From CAWFMO01 sp963817065 (lineage in GTDB: Bacteria; Actinomycetota; Thermoleophilia; Solirubrobacterales; 70-9), in NCBI GenBank assembly GCA_963817065.1, contig CAWFMO010000001.1, positions 1,364,001 to 1,428,000 on the forward strand: a stretch of DNA of 64,000 nt. Direction: 5' to 3'. The notes under the pieces were generated by a model. It was not told the origin of the DNA, searched no databases, and saw nothing but the letters and a program-made list of their open reading frames with translations. The stretch's first letter is position 1, and every line of letters starts with the position of its first letter. The position numbers and the translations under genes are program-made. Below are positions 17,182 through 27,077 of this stretch, piece by piece.

Positions 17182-18964
17182 TCGTCATCATCGGATTGAC
17201 GCCGAGCGAGCTCGGCAGCAGCCCCGCGTCGGCGACGTAGAGCCCCTCGACCCCGCGCACCGCGCCGTCGGGGCCGGTGACCGTCGTCGCCGGGTCGGAG
17301 CCCATCCGCGTGCTGCCCATCGGGTGGAACGCCTCGAGCCGCAGGTCGCTCGGCCGGAAGCTCATCGCCTCGAACCCGGCGAGCTCGTCGGGCCGGATTT
17401 TCGCTACCGAGCCGACCTGCGGATAGACCTCGGTTGCGCCGGCGGCGAAGTGGATCTCCGCCGCGCGCGCGATCCCGTAGTGGATCGTCTGCGCCTCCTC
17501 GCGGGTCAGCCGGTAGGTGAGCCGCGGCGTGCCGTCGCGCCGCAGCCCGACCCTGCCCTCGGAGCGGTCGGAGAGGTGGACGCCGATCGAGCCCATGTGG
17601 TCGAAGGCGGCGACGCGGGCCTGGTGCTCGCGCCCGACCCCGGGCAGCCACTGGGCCCCGAACGAGAGCGGGGTGAAGGTCGCCTCGAGGACGAGGCCGC
17701 GGTCGTGCCACTCGTCGACGAAGTAGCTCTGCATGATCCCCTCCCAGCCGCGCACGGGCTCGGGGTAGAGCCCGCCGATCCAGGCGGCGGGGTGGACGTG
17801 GAGGTGGCGGCCGGTGTGCTCGGTCCCGAGGCCCGAGCGCAGCAGCAGCTCCGGCGTCCCGAGCGCGCCGCCGGCGCAGATCACCGACCGCGCCGTGACC
17901 CGGTAGCGGCGCGCGGCGGCGCGCCCGCGCGCGTTCTCGACCGGGTTCGACTCCGGGCGCGGGGGCCGCGCGACGCGGCAGTCGACGCCGACCGCGCGCC
18001 CGTCCTCGACGACGATCCGATCGACCTCGACCCCGGCGCGGATCCGCGCCCCGGCCGCGACCGCGCGCGGGAGGTAGGAGACGTGCATCGCCCGCTTGGC
18101 GTCGAGGCGGCAGCCGAGCGGGCAGGAGCTGCACTGGACGCAGTCGCCGGCGTTGCGGGCGATCGGCCCGCCGCTGGCGCCGATCGCCTCGGCGCCGGCC
18201 GCGCAGAGCTGTCCGTTGCGACCGATGTCCTCGAGCGGGACGCGCTTGACCTCGAGCGTCCGCTCGGCGTCCTCGAACTCGTCGGCGAGCGAGGTCGCCC
18301 AACCGACCCCCTCGCGGTCGCGCCAGCCGCGCAGGACCTCGTCGGGGGCGCGGAAGCAGGTCCCGGAGTTGATCACCGTCGTGCCGCCGACCACGCGCCC
18401 GACCGGGATCGGGACCGCGGGGCGCCCCTCGGCGATCGTCAGCCCGCCGTCGCGGTAGAGCAGCGGGAGCGCCTGGAGCGGGTCCGACGGGTAGCTGTCG
18501 CGGTTCAGGTACTGGCCGGCCTCGAGCACGATCACCTCGAGCCCGGACTCGGCGAGCCGCGCCGCGGCCGCCGCGCCGCCGGCGCCCGAGCCGATGATCA
18601 CGACGTCGCAGGTCTCGCCCGCGCCCTCGGGGTCGAGGTCGCCGAGGTCGCCGACCGGCGGCTCCGGAGCGCCCTCGCGGACCGCGCAGCGGTCCTCGTA
18701 GCCGACGACCGCCCGCACGCGCTCGTCGCGCGCGTAGCCGACCATCGTCAGGATCTTCGCCAACAGCAGCAGGTCGCGGTAGGGGGGAACGCGCGAGCTC
18801 TCGAGCTTGGCGAGGTAGCCCTCGCGCGCCTCGATGCTCATCCGGCTGAACCGCCACGGGAACGGCAGCCATTCGAAGGCCCGGAGCGCGAACTTGACGA
18901 CCCGCAGCGAGCGGTGGGGGAGCGTGGTCAGGTAGCGGGCGACGTCCTCGGACGCCGGAACCAC
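17108..18964 (-). CDS. GMC-type FAD-dependent oxidoreductase
   Basis: A flavoprotein of the glucose-methanol-choline oxidoreductase family, closest in layout to long-chain alcohol oxidases. 618 residues from GTG 18964: DVVIIGSGAGGAAAAARLAE is the FAD-binding motif near residue 120, GRVVGGTTVINSGTCFRAP the GMC signature, AGDCVQCSSCPLGCRLDAKR a cysteine-rich insert, and HPMGSTRMG...VADAGLLPSSLGVNPMMTI the C-terminal active-site region. A further 33 in-frame codons upstream (LTAAEQRTLRAICEAVAPGT) match the usual N-terminus of this subfamily but lack a normal start codon. The upstream gene probably shares its transcript. Substrate unknown. Confidence 0.85.
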   Translation of the reverse strand: MVPASEDVARYLTTLPHRSLRVVKFALRAFEWLPFPWRFSRMSIEAREGYLAKLESSRVPPYRDLLLLAKILTMVGYARDERVRAVVGYEDRCAVREGAPEPPVGDLGDLDPEGAGETCDVVIIGSGAGGAAAAARLAESGLEVIVLEAGQYLNRDSYPSDPLQALPLLYRDGGLTIAEGRPAVPIPVGRVVGGTTVINSGTCFRAPDEVLRGWRDREGVGWATSLADEFEDAERTLEVKRVPLEDIGRNGQLCAAGAEAIGASGGPIARNAGDCVQCSSCPLGCRLDAKRAMHVSYLPRAVAAGARIRAGVEVDRIVVEDGRAVGVDCRVARPPRPESNPVENARGRAAARRYRVTARSVICAGGALGTPELLLRSGLGTEHTGRHLHVHPAAWIGGLYPEPVRGWEGIMQSYFVDEWHDRGLVLEATFTPLSFGAQWLPGVGREHQARVAAFDHMGSIGVHLSDRSEGRVGLRRDGTPRLTYRLTREEAQTIHYGIARAAEIHFAAGATEVYPQVGSVAKIRPDELAGFEAMSFRPSDLRLEAFHPMGSTRMGSDPATTVTGPDGAVRGVEGLYVADAGLLPSSLGVNPMMTIIACASTVAQGVANSLEPRPALVA

Positions 18965-19063
18965 GGCCTCAGCGGCGGGCAGCCCGTCGGTGCCGGGCGC
19001 GACCGCCTCGCAGATCGCCCTCAGGGTCCGCTGCTCGGCCGCCGTGAGCCCCGGCGCGCTCCT

Positions 19064-19504
19064 TCAGCCGGGGGCGGCGTCCTCGACCTTGCCCGCGAGC
19101 TTCCAGAGCAGCAGCACGTTCAGGGCGAGGTAGCCGTCGACGATGAAGTTGAGGAGATAGATGAAGACGTCGTCGTCGAAGATGAAGAAGCCGAGCGCCG
19201 CGAGCGAGGACGCTGCCTTGCCGGCGACGAGCACGAGCAGCATCGGCCGGTAGCGGGCGACGTCCCCCTGGGCGACGAGGCAGATCCCGGTGATCACGAC
19301 CATGTAGGCGAAGGCGAGCGCGAGCCAGAACTGCTCGGTGGTCTCGGGCGCGCGCGGGAAGTCGCCGAACCAGTCGCCGAAGTCCGAGATCGTGTTCAGC
19401 GTCCCGTCGGGGGCGATGATGAAACAGGCGCCGACGACGGCGAAGCTGGCCGCGAGGATCCGCAGGTTGAGGACGACGAACCACTCTGCCCGCTCAGCGC
19501 TCAT
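19064..19504 (-). CDS. integral membrane protein of unknown function
   Basis: A 146-residue protein with four predicted helices: FVVLNLRILAASFAVVGACFII, FWLALAFAYMVVITGICLV, PMLLVLVAGKAASSLAALGFFIF and FIYLLNFIVDGYLALNVLLLWKL. I do not recognise the family. ATG 19504 is preferred to 19513 because TAGGAT lies seven bases before it. The GMC oxidoreductase follows, preceded by an AAGGAG site next to this stop, so the two are likely co-expressed; this protein could anchor or serve the oxidoreductase, which is a guess from position only. Confidence 0.7.
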   Translation of the reverse strand: MSAERAEWFVVLNLRILAASFAVVGACFIIAPDGTLNTISDFGDWFGDFPRAPETTEQFWLALAFAYMVVITGICLVAQGDVARYRPMLLVLVAGKAASSLAALGFFIFDDDVFIYLLNFIVDGYLALNVLLLWKLAGKVEDAAPG

Positions 19505-19511
19505 CGCGGCC

Positions 19512-19517
19512 ATCCTA
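19512..19517 (-). promoter_or_regulatory. -10 box TAGGAT, leaderless type
   Basis: On the minus strand TAGGAT lies seven bases before ATG 19504. Confidence 0.4.
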
Positions 19518-19562
19518 CGTAATCGACCGCCGACTGGCTCGCTGGCCAGTCCGGCCCGCGCC

Positions 19563-19568
19563 TAGAAT
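19563..19568 (+). promoter_or_regulatory. -10 box TAGAAT for gatC, leaderless type
   Basis: TAGAAT, seven bases, then ATG 19576: the same hexamer and spacing as at 2785. Confidence 0.5.
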
Positions 19569-19575
19569 CACGTCG

Positions 19576-19860
19576 ATGATCGACCGCGAACAGGTCCTCC
19601 ACGTCGCCAAGCTCGCGCGGCTGCGGCTCGCCGACGAGGACGTCGAGCGGATGTCGAGCGAGCTCTCGACGATCCTCGACCACATCGAGAAGATCTCCGA
19701 GCTCGACCTCGACGGGGTCGAGCCGACCTCGCACGTGATCGAGCTCCAGAACGTCCTGCGCCCGGACGAGCCGCGCCCGAGCTGGCCCCGCGAGCGGATG
19801 CTCGACTCGGCGCCGGACCCGGCCGAGAACGCGTTCCGCGTCCCCTCGCCGCAGGCCTAG
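19576..19860 (+). CDS. gatC: aspartyl/glutamyl-tRNA amidotransferase subunit C
   Basis: Small clamp subunit of the GatCAB amidotransferase, which converts misacylated Glu-tRNA(Gln) or Asp-tRNA(Asn) to the correct amide form. 94 residues, the usual size, with HVAKLARLRLADEDVERMSSELSTILDHIEKISELDLDGVEPTSHVI and the C-terminal RPDEPRPS and ENAFRVPS. First gene of gatCAB; its TAG overlaps the GTG of gatA by one base. Confidence 0.95.
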   Translation: MIDREQVLHVAKLARLRLADEDVERMSSELSTILDHIEKISELDLDGVEPTSHVIELQNVLRPDEPRPSWPRERMLDSAPDPAENAFRVPSPQA

Positions 19861-21280
19861 TGTCCGCAGAACTCATCGAGCTCACGGTCGCGCAGGCGAT
19901 CGAGAAGATCGGCTCCGGCGAGATCTCCTCCGACGAGTACTTCGACGCCTACCTCGCGGCGGCGAAGGGCGAGGAGCTGAACGCGTTCCTGGTCACCGCC
20001 GAGGAGGCTGGCGAGGCGCCGGATGGCGACCTGGCCGGCGTGCCGATCGCCATCAAGGACATCTTCTGCACCGATGGCGTCGTCACCACCGCGGGCTCGA
20101 AGATCCTCGAGGGCTACGTGCCGCCCTACGACGCGACCGCGGTCCGCCGCTTGCGCGAGGCCGGCGCCCGGGTGCTCGGCAAAACCAACATGGACGAGTT
20201 CGCGATGGGGTCCTCGAACGAGAACTCCGCCTACGGCCCGGCGCTCAACCCCTGGGACACCGGCCGCGTCCCCGGCGGCTCCTCGGGCGGCTCGGCGGCG
20301 GCGGTCGCCGGAAAGCTCGCGCCCTGGGCGATCGGAACCGACACGGGCGGCTCGATCCGCCAGCCGGCCTCGCTCTGCGGGATCGTCGGGATGAAGCCGA
20401 CCTACGGGGCGATCTCGCGCTACGGGATGATCGCCTTCGCCTCCTCGCTCGACCAGTGCGGCCCCCTGACCCGCGACGTCACCGACGCCGCGCTGCTGCT
20501 CAAGACCCTCGAGGGTCGTGACACGTGCGACTCGACCTCGGTCGGGATCGAGGGCGGTATCGAGCTCCCGGAGGCCGAGGACCTCAAGGGGCTCAAGTTC
20601 GGAGTTCCAAAAGAGCTCGCTTCGGAGGGGATCGAGCCGGGGGTCGCGGCGGTCTTCGAGCAGACGGTCGGTCTGATCGAGCGGCTCGGCGGCGAGGTCA
20701 CCGAGTGCGAGCTGCCCCACGCCGGGCATGGGATCTCGGCCTATTACGTAATTGCCCCGGCGGAGGCCTCCGCGAACCTCGCCCGCTTCGACGGCGTCCG
20801 CTACGGGCTCCGCGTCGGCGACGGCGACCTGACCGCGATGTACGAGGAGACCCGCGCCGCCGGCTTCGGCCCCGAGGTCCAGCGGCGGATCATGCTCGGC
20901 ACCTACGCGCTCTCCTCGGGCTACTACGACGCCTACTACGGCCAGGCGCAGAAGGTGCGGACCAAGATCGCCGACGACTTCAAGGCCGCGTTCGAGCGCT
21001 TCGACTTCGTCGTCACTCCGACCTCGCCGAGCGTCGCGTTCAAGCTCGGCGAGCGCACCGACGACCCGCTCGCGATGTACCTCTCCGACTACTGCACCGT
21101 CCCGATGCCGCTCGCCGGGATCCCCGCGATCTCGATCCCCGCCGGGCTCGCCGAGCCCGAGGGCGGCGGCAAGCGGCTCCCGGTCGGGTTCCAGATCGCC
21201 GGGCCGGCGTTCAGCGAGAGCGCGATCCTCGGCGCCGCGCACGCGCTCGAGGGCGCGATCGGCTGGGAGGAGGCCCCCTC

Positions 21281-21284
<4 letters not shown>
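19860..21284 (+). CDS. gatA: aspartyl/glutamyl-tRNA amidotransferase subunit A
   Basis: Amidase-signature glutaminase subunit that supplies ammonia from glutamine. 474 residues. The Ser-cisSer-Lys triad can be seen: lysine in GVPIAIKDIFCTD, and the serines in PGGSSGGSAAAVAG and GTDTGGSIRQPASLCG. Further family segments are LGKTNMDEFAMGSSNENSAYG and SGYYDAYYGQAQKVR. GTG start overlapping the gatC stop; its own TGA overlaps the GTG of gatB in GTGA. Confidence 0.96.
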
Positions 21285-22726
<1,442 letters not shown>

Positions 22727-22740
22727 GGGCCGGGCGCGAC

Positions 22741-23643
22741 GTGGGTCACTCTCACGCTCACTCCCATGGTCCGGACCGCGCGCAGAGCAGGCGCGCGCTG
22801 CTCGCCGTCCTCGCGCTGACCTCGGTCTTCACCGTCGTCGAGATCGTCGCCGGCGTGCTCTCGGGAAGCCTCGCGCTGATCGCCGACGCCGGCCACATGC
22901 TCTCCGACAGCCTCTCGCTCGGCGTGGCGCTGTTCGCGATCTGGCTCGCCGAGCGCCCTCCGACTCCGAACCGGAGCTTCGGCTACCAGCGCGCCGAGAT
23001 CCTCGCCGCGCTCGCCAACGGCGTCACCCTGGTCGCGATCTCGGTCTGGATCTTCATCGAGGCCGCCGGGCGATTCGGCGACCCGCCGGACGTAGCCGGC
23101 TCGACGATGCTGATCGTCGCGGTCGTCGGATTGCTCGTCAACGCGATCGGCGCCCGGATCCTCTGGCGCTCGGGCGCCGAGAGCCTCAACATGTCGGCCG
23201 CGCTCCGCCACGTCTTCGCCGACCTGCTCGGCTCGCTCGGGGTGATCGTCGCGGCGCTGGTCATCCTCGCGACCGGCTGGCTCTACGCCGACCCGCTGGT
23301 CAGCGTCCTGATCGGGCTGCTGATCCTCGGCAGCTCATGGGGCGTGCTCCGCGACGCGACGCGGGTCCTGATCGAGGCCTCGCCGGCCGGGCTCGACGCG
23401 ACCGAGGTCGGGACCTCGATGGCCGACACCGACGGCGTGGTCGAAGTCCACGACCTCCACCTCTGGGAGGTGACGTCGGGTTTCCCGGCGCTCTCCGCGC
23501 ACGTGCTCGCGAACCCCGAGGCCGACTGCCCGGCGCTGCGCCTGACGCTCGAGCGCGAGCTCGCCGAGGGCTTCGGGATCGAGCACACGACGCTTCAGAT
23601 CGAGAACGTTCCGCCGAAGCTGATCCAGATCGAGGACACTTGA
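22741..23643 (+). CDS. cation diffusion facilitator, zinc/cobalt-type exporter
   Basis: Proton-driven divalent metal exporter of the CDF family (CzcD/ZitB-like). 300 residues with a His-rich N-terminus (GHSHAHSHG) and six helices. Metal-site motifs are ADAGHMLSDSLSLG in helix 2 and RHVFADLLGSLG in helix 5. The cytoplasmic C-terminal domain has VVEVHDLHLWEVTSGFPALSAHV and a final HTTLQIE. Zinc is the likeliest substrate. GTG start 14 bases after gatB; the NADH dehydrogenase gene follows four bases later. Confidence 0.92.
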   Translation: MGHSHAHSHGPDRAQSRRALLAVLALTSVFTVVEIVAGVLSGSLALIADAGHMLSDSLSLGVALFAIWLAERPPTPNRSFGYQRAEILAALANGVTLVAISVWIFIEAAGRFGDPPDVAGSTMLIVAVVGLLVNAIGARILWRSGAESLNMSAALRHVFADLLGSLGVIVAALVILATGWLYADPLVSVLIGLLILGSSWGVLRDATRVLIEASPAGLDATEVGTSMADTDGVVEVHDLHLWEVTSGFPALSAHVLANPEADCPALRLTLERELAEGFGIEHTTLQIENVPPKLIQIEDT

Positions 23644-23647
23644 CTCG

Positions 23648-25000
23648 ATGGCCTGGAACGTAGTAATCGCCGGCGGTGGGTTCGGGGGCGCGACCTGCGC
23701 CCACAAGCTCGAGAAGCTGATGCCGAAGCAGTCGGCGCGGCTGATGCTCGTCAACGACGTCAACTTCTGCCTCTACACGCCGTTCCTGCCCGAGGCGGCG
23801 GCGGGGACGCTCGAGCCGCGCCACGTCGTCACCCCGCTACGCGACATCCTCCACCGCACCTACCTGCGGCTGGGCGCGATCACCGCCCACGACCCAGCCG
23901 CGCGCACGGTCGAGCTGACGACCCACGAGGGCGATTCCGAGCGGCTGCGCTACGACCAGCTCGTGCTCTCGGTCGGATCGGTCTCGCGCGTGCTCCCGGT
24001 CCCGGGCCTCGATCGCCACGCGATCGGCTTCAAGAGCCTCGCCGACGCGATCTGGCTCCGCAACCACCTGATCGAGACCCTCGAGCGCGCCAACGCCTGC
24101 GAGGAGGCCGCGGAGAGGGAACGCCTACTCACGTACGTGTTCGTCGGCGGCGGCTATGCCGGCCTCGAGGCGCTGGCCGAGCTCCAGGACTTCGCCGCCG
24201 ACGCGATGGACCGCTACCCGCGCGCGCGGCTCCAGGGGATGCGCTGGATCCTGGTCGAGGCCGCCAACCGCGTCCTGCCCGAGATCGACGAGAAGCTCGC
24301 CGACTACGCGCTCAACGAGCTCCGCGGCCGCGGGATCGAGATCAGGCTCGGGACGACGCTCGAAGAGGTGACCGCGGATCACGCGAAGCTTTCGACCGGC
24401 GAGAGCGTCGCGACCCGGACCGTCGTCTGGACCGCGGGCGTCGCCCCGCACCCGAGCCTCCGCAACCTGTCGGTGCCGCTCGACGAGAAGGGGAGGGTGG
24501 TGGTCGACGACCACCTGCGGGTCGAGGGACTTAACGGGGTCTGGGCGATCGGCGACTGCGCCGCGGTCCCGGATCCGGAGGGCGGCAGCTCGCCGCCGAC
24601 GGCCCAGCACGGGATCCGCCAGGCGCGCGTCGCGGCGACCAACGTCGCCGCGAGCCTCGGTATCGGCGAGGAGCGCCGCTTCGCCTACTCGAGCTCGACC
24701 GCGTTCGTCAACCTCGGCCGCTACAAGGCCGTGGGCCGGATCGGGCGCCAGACCTTCTCCGGCATCCTCGCCTGGTGGCTGGCGCGCACCTACCACCTGA
24801 GCCAGATCCCGGGCTTCGTACGCAAGATCCGCGCGGCGCTCGACTGGACGATCAGCCTCCCGTTCGCGCGCGACGTCTCCGAGGTCGGCTCGATCGGCCA
24901 CCCGCGCCCGCTGAGCGGCGAGGTCTACTCCGGCGGCGGCAGCCACCGGCCGGTGAGTCTGGGTCCCGTCGACCTCGACGACCCGGACCGCAACGACTGA
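23648..25000 (+). CDS. ndh: type II NADH:quinone oxidoreductase
   Basis: Single-subunit, non-proton-pumping NADH dehydrogenase that feeds electrons to menaquinone. 450 residues. FAD-binding motif VVIAGGGFGGATCAHKLE at the N-terminus, NADH-binding motif YVFVGGGYAGLEALAEL near residue 162, FAD motif LNGVWAIGDCAAVPD and AQHGIRQARVAATN. The C-terminal region (WWLARTYHLSQIPGFVRKIRAALDW) is an amphipathic membrane anchor typical of the family. It suits a menaquinone-using respirer, as the men genes in this window imply. Ends one base before the next gene. Confidence 0.9.
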   Translation: MAWNVVIAGGGFGGATCAHKLEKLMPKQSARLMLVNDVNFCLYTPFLPEAAAGTLEPRHVVTPLRDILHRTYLRLGAITAHDPAARTVELTTHEGDSERLRYDQLVLSVGSVSRVLPVPGLDRHAIGFKSLADAIWLRNHLIETLERANACEEAAERERLLTYVFVGGGYAGLEALAELQDFAADAMDRYPRARLQGMRWILVEAANRVLPEIDEKLADYALNELRGRGIEIRLGTTLEEVTADHAKLSTGESVATRTVVWTAGVAPHPSLRNLSVPLDEKGRVVVDDHLRVEGLNGVWAIGDCAAVPDPEGGSSPPTAQHGIRQARVAATNVAASLGIGEERRFAYSSSTAFVNLGRYKAVGRIGRQTFSGILAWWLARTYHLSQIPGFVRKIRAALDWTISLPFARDVSEVGSIGHPRPLSGEVYSGGGSHRPVSLGPVDLDDPDRND

Positions 25001-25001
25001 C

Positions 25002-25283
25002 GTGCAGTACGTCGTCATCGCGGTCGGCTTCGGGCTCGCGACCGGGATCATCGGCCGCGCCAAGGGCAGCTCGTTCTTCATCTGGCTGATCGTCGGCACC
25101 GTCGTGCCGCTGGTCGGCCTGATCGCCGTGATCGCCTACCGCTCCGAGGAGGCCGAGCCCGAGCGCCAGTGCCCGACCTGCAACAAGGTCCTCAAGCTCT
25201 ACGTCCAGGTCTGCCCCCGCTGCGGGACGGACCTCTACATGCCCGATCCCGCCGAGGTCCGGCATCCGGGCACCGCGCCGTGA
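25002..25283 (+). CDS. membrane protein with zinc ribbon
   Basis: A 93-residue protein: a hydrophobic N-terminus (YVVIAVGFGLATGIIGRAKG, IWLIVGTVVPLVGLIAVIAY, probably two helices), then a double-CxxC zinc ribbon, QCPTCNKVLKLYVQVCPRCGTDLY. GTG start one base after the NADH dehydrogenase stop, so it is likely co-translated. A ten-pair hairpin overlaps its stop codon. Function unknown. Confidence 0.75.
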   Translation: MQYVVIAVGFGLATGIIGRAKGSSFFIWLIVGTVVPLVGLIAVIAYRSEEAEPERQCPTCNKVLKLYVQVCPRCGTDLYMPDPAEVRHPGTAP

Positions 25284-25298
25284 GCTGACACGGCGCGG
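25273..25298 (+). terminator. ten-pair hairpin at the end of the CDF-ndh transcript
   Basis: CCGCGCCGTG and CACGGCGCGG pair perfectly around AGCTGA; the first arm ends inside the stop codon. It lies between convergent genes, where a two-way terminator is expected. Confidence 0.55.
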
Positions 25299-25316
25299 CG
25301 GCCGGACCGAGTGTGG

Positions 25317-25847
25317 CTAGGGGTTGATGGTGATCGTTGCGCTCGAAGGCGCGTACGCGAAGTTCCCGGGGAAGCTGGCCGTGACGGGGACGGTTCCGCC
25401 AGCGAACCCGAAACCGCCCTGGTAGTGGCCCCCAGTTGGATAGAGGTACTGCGGTGAGAGTCCCCCGTAGTCGAGCCTGATCGGTTCGTAGGCTCCCGCT
25501 ATCGCCGGGGTTATGTCGCCTGCCACCTGGACCGTTCCCGCTGCGTGGGTATTCCCCGCGCCGCAGTCGGTGCACTGAAGCGTCAACGAGGTCGGGTTCT
25601 TTCCGGCCGGGAGTGGCGCCGGCGCGGGTTGCGGTTGAGGCTTCGGCGTGAGCTTCTTGATGCACTTCTTCTGAGCCTTGCCGTCGAATTTCTTCTTGCA
25701 CTTCTTGATCTGCTTGGGGAGACCGCCGGGCGTTTCGAGCGCGTGAGCCGACGGGGTGGTCGTCGCCGCCACCAGTGCCATCAGCAGCGCGCTCGCTCCC
25801 AGCATCGCCAATGCGACGGCGAGCCTCCTCGTCAACGTCGTCTCCAT
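25317..25847 (-). CDS. secreted protein with Lys/Cys-rich segment and Ig-like domain
   Basis: A 176-residue secreted protein. A signal peptide (RRLAVALAMLGASALLMALVAA) is followed by IKKCKKKFDGKAQKKCIKK, a basic cysteine-bearing segment, a Pro-rich linker (PKPQPQPAPAPLPAG) and a beta-rich domain (LTLQCTDCGAGN, VTASFPGNFAYAPSSATITI) resembling bacterial Ig-like repeats. A KKCKKK segment also ends the beta-helix protein at 33307. ATG 25847 follows ACGGAGGT, a strong Shine-Dalgarno site. The DNA is less GC-rich than its surroundings. Function unknown; cell-surface location likely. Confidence 0.75.
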   Translation of the reverse strand: METTLTRRLAVALAMLGASALLMALVAATTTPSAHALETPGGLPKQIKKCKKKFDGKAQKKCIKKLTPKPQPQPAPAPLPAGKNPTSLTLQCTDCGAGNTHAAGTVQVAGDITPAIAGAYEPIRLDYGGLSPQYLYPTGGHYQGGFGFAGGTVPVTASFPGNFAYAPSSATITINP

Positions 25848-25917
25848 CACGTACCTCCGTTGCATGAGTGTCCCTCCCGTGCCGCCCCCGGGCCCATCCC
25901 GAGGATCCGCCGGAAGA

Positions 25918-26985
25918 CTAACGCAGCCAGGTGCGGAAGATGGCGTTCGCGAATCCGACGCCGTAGCGGACGACCGCAGGCTTCTTCGAGTGCCCATGGG
26001 TGCGCTGGACGACGGTCACCGGGACCTCCTTGGCGGGGATCCCGCGCTTGATCGCCTCGATCAGGAACTCGGAGGTATGAAACTGCTCCTGGCGCAGGAC
26101 GAGCTGGGGCAGGACCGAGGCGCGGACGGCGCGGTAGCCGTTCGAGCAGTCGGAGACCTTGGTCCGGGTGATGAACGAGACGACCTTGTTGAAGAACACG
26201 ATCCCCAGCTCGCGCGAGCGGGAGTTCGGGTCGGCCTCACCGAGCACCCGCGAGCCATGGGCGACGTCGACCTCGCCGTCGAGCACCGGCTTGACCAACC
26301 GCTCCATCTCGCTCGGGAGGTGCTGGCCGTCGGCGTCGAGGGTGACGACGATCTCGGCCCCGGCGTCGGCCATCAGCCGGTATCCGGTCCGCAGCGCCGC
26401 GCCGCCGCCGCGGTTGATCACGTGGCGGGCGACCGTCGCGCCGGCCCCTTCGGCGACCTCGCCGGTCCCGTCCCGCGAGCCGTCGTCGACGACCAGGACC
26501 GCGGTCCTGACGCCGCAGACCTTCGAAGGGATCTTCTTGATCACGTCGGCCACGCTCTCGGCCTCGTTATAGGCGGGGATCACGACCCCGACCCGGTCCT
26601 TGAAGCGCTTGACGTTTCCGGCGGCGCGGAACTCCTCCCAGGCGAGCCCCTCGAGCACCCCCGAGAGCTGGCGGTTGACCTTCGAGCTCTCCGAGAGCGC
26701 GCGGACGACGAGCAGGAACAGGAACGCGATCGCGAACACCGCGAGTCCGAGGATCCGCCCGCCGTTGCCGCGCTCGAACGAGAGCGCCTCGAGCAGGCGG
26801 TCGAGCAGCTCGGTGCCGGAGACGACCACGAGCGCCAGCCCGGCGGTGAGCAGGATCAGGACGTCGAAGTTCCGCAGCGAGTGGCGGCGGACGATGCCGT
26901 AGCCGATCAGGAGCGCCGCGAAAGCGAGCCCGGTCGCACGCAGGGCGGTGAGCTCGGGCGGCAGGATGTCGGCGAGCGGTGCCAA
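25918..26985 (-). CDS. family 2 glycosyltransferase with N-terminal membrane domain
   Basis: A 355-residue inverting GT-A glycosyltransferase of the dolichol-phosphate-mannose-synthase type. The N-terminus has two or three helices (FAALLIGYGIVRR, VLILLTAGLALVVVSG, LGLAVFAIAFLFLLVVRA). The catalytic domain starts VGVVIPAYNEAESVADVI, then VDDGSRDGTGEV, NRGGGAALRTGYR and the DxD segment LDADGQHLP, then HGSRVLG. This N-terminal layout is like DUF2304-fused transferases of actinobacteria. The start is a TTG, supported by TATCCT nine bases upstream. The likely role is sugar transfer to a polyprenyl phosphate lipid; acceptor unknown. Confidence 0.85.
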   Translation of the reverse strand: MAPLADILPPELTALRATGLAFAALLIGYGIVRRHSLRNFDVLILLTAGLALVVVSGTELLDRLLEALSFERGNGGRILGLAVFAIAFLFLLVVRALSESSKVNRQLSGVLEGLAWEEFRAAGNVKRFKDRVGVVIPAYNEAESVADVIKKIPSKVCGVRTAVLVVDDGSRDGTGEVAEGAGATVARHVINRGGGAALRTGYRLMADAGAEIVVTLDADGQHLPSEMERLVKPVLDGEVDVAHGSRVLGEADPNSRSRELGIVFFNKVVSFITRTKVSDCSNGYRAVRASVLPQLVLRQEQFHTSEFLIEAIKRGIPAKEVPVTVVQRTHGHSKKPAVVRYGVGFANAIFRTWLR

Positions 26986-26994
26986 GGCGGGCGC

Positions 26995-27000
26995 AGGATA
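26995..27000 (-). promoter_or_regulatory. -10 box TATCCT for the GT2 gene, leaderless type
   Basis: On the minus strand TATCCT lies nine bases before the TTG start at 26985. Confidence 0.4.
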
Positions 27001-27061
27001 GACCGCCCCGGCGCCCGGGATCGCCCATTCTCTGTCACCGGTTCCGTCCCGGGGGCGCTGC

Positions 27062-27067
27062 TACCCT
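27062..27067 (+). promoter_or_regulatory. -10 box TACCCT for the SQD1-like gene
   Basis: TACCCT lies ten bases before ATG 27078. Confidence 0.4.
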
Positions 27068-27077
27068 GCCCGGCTCT

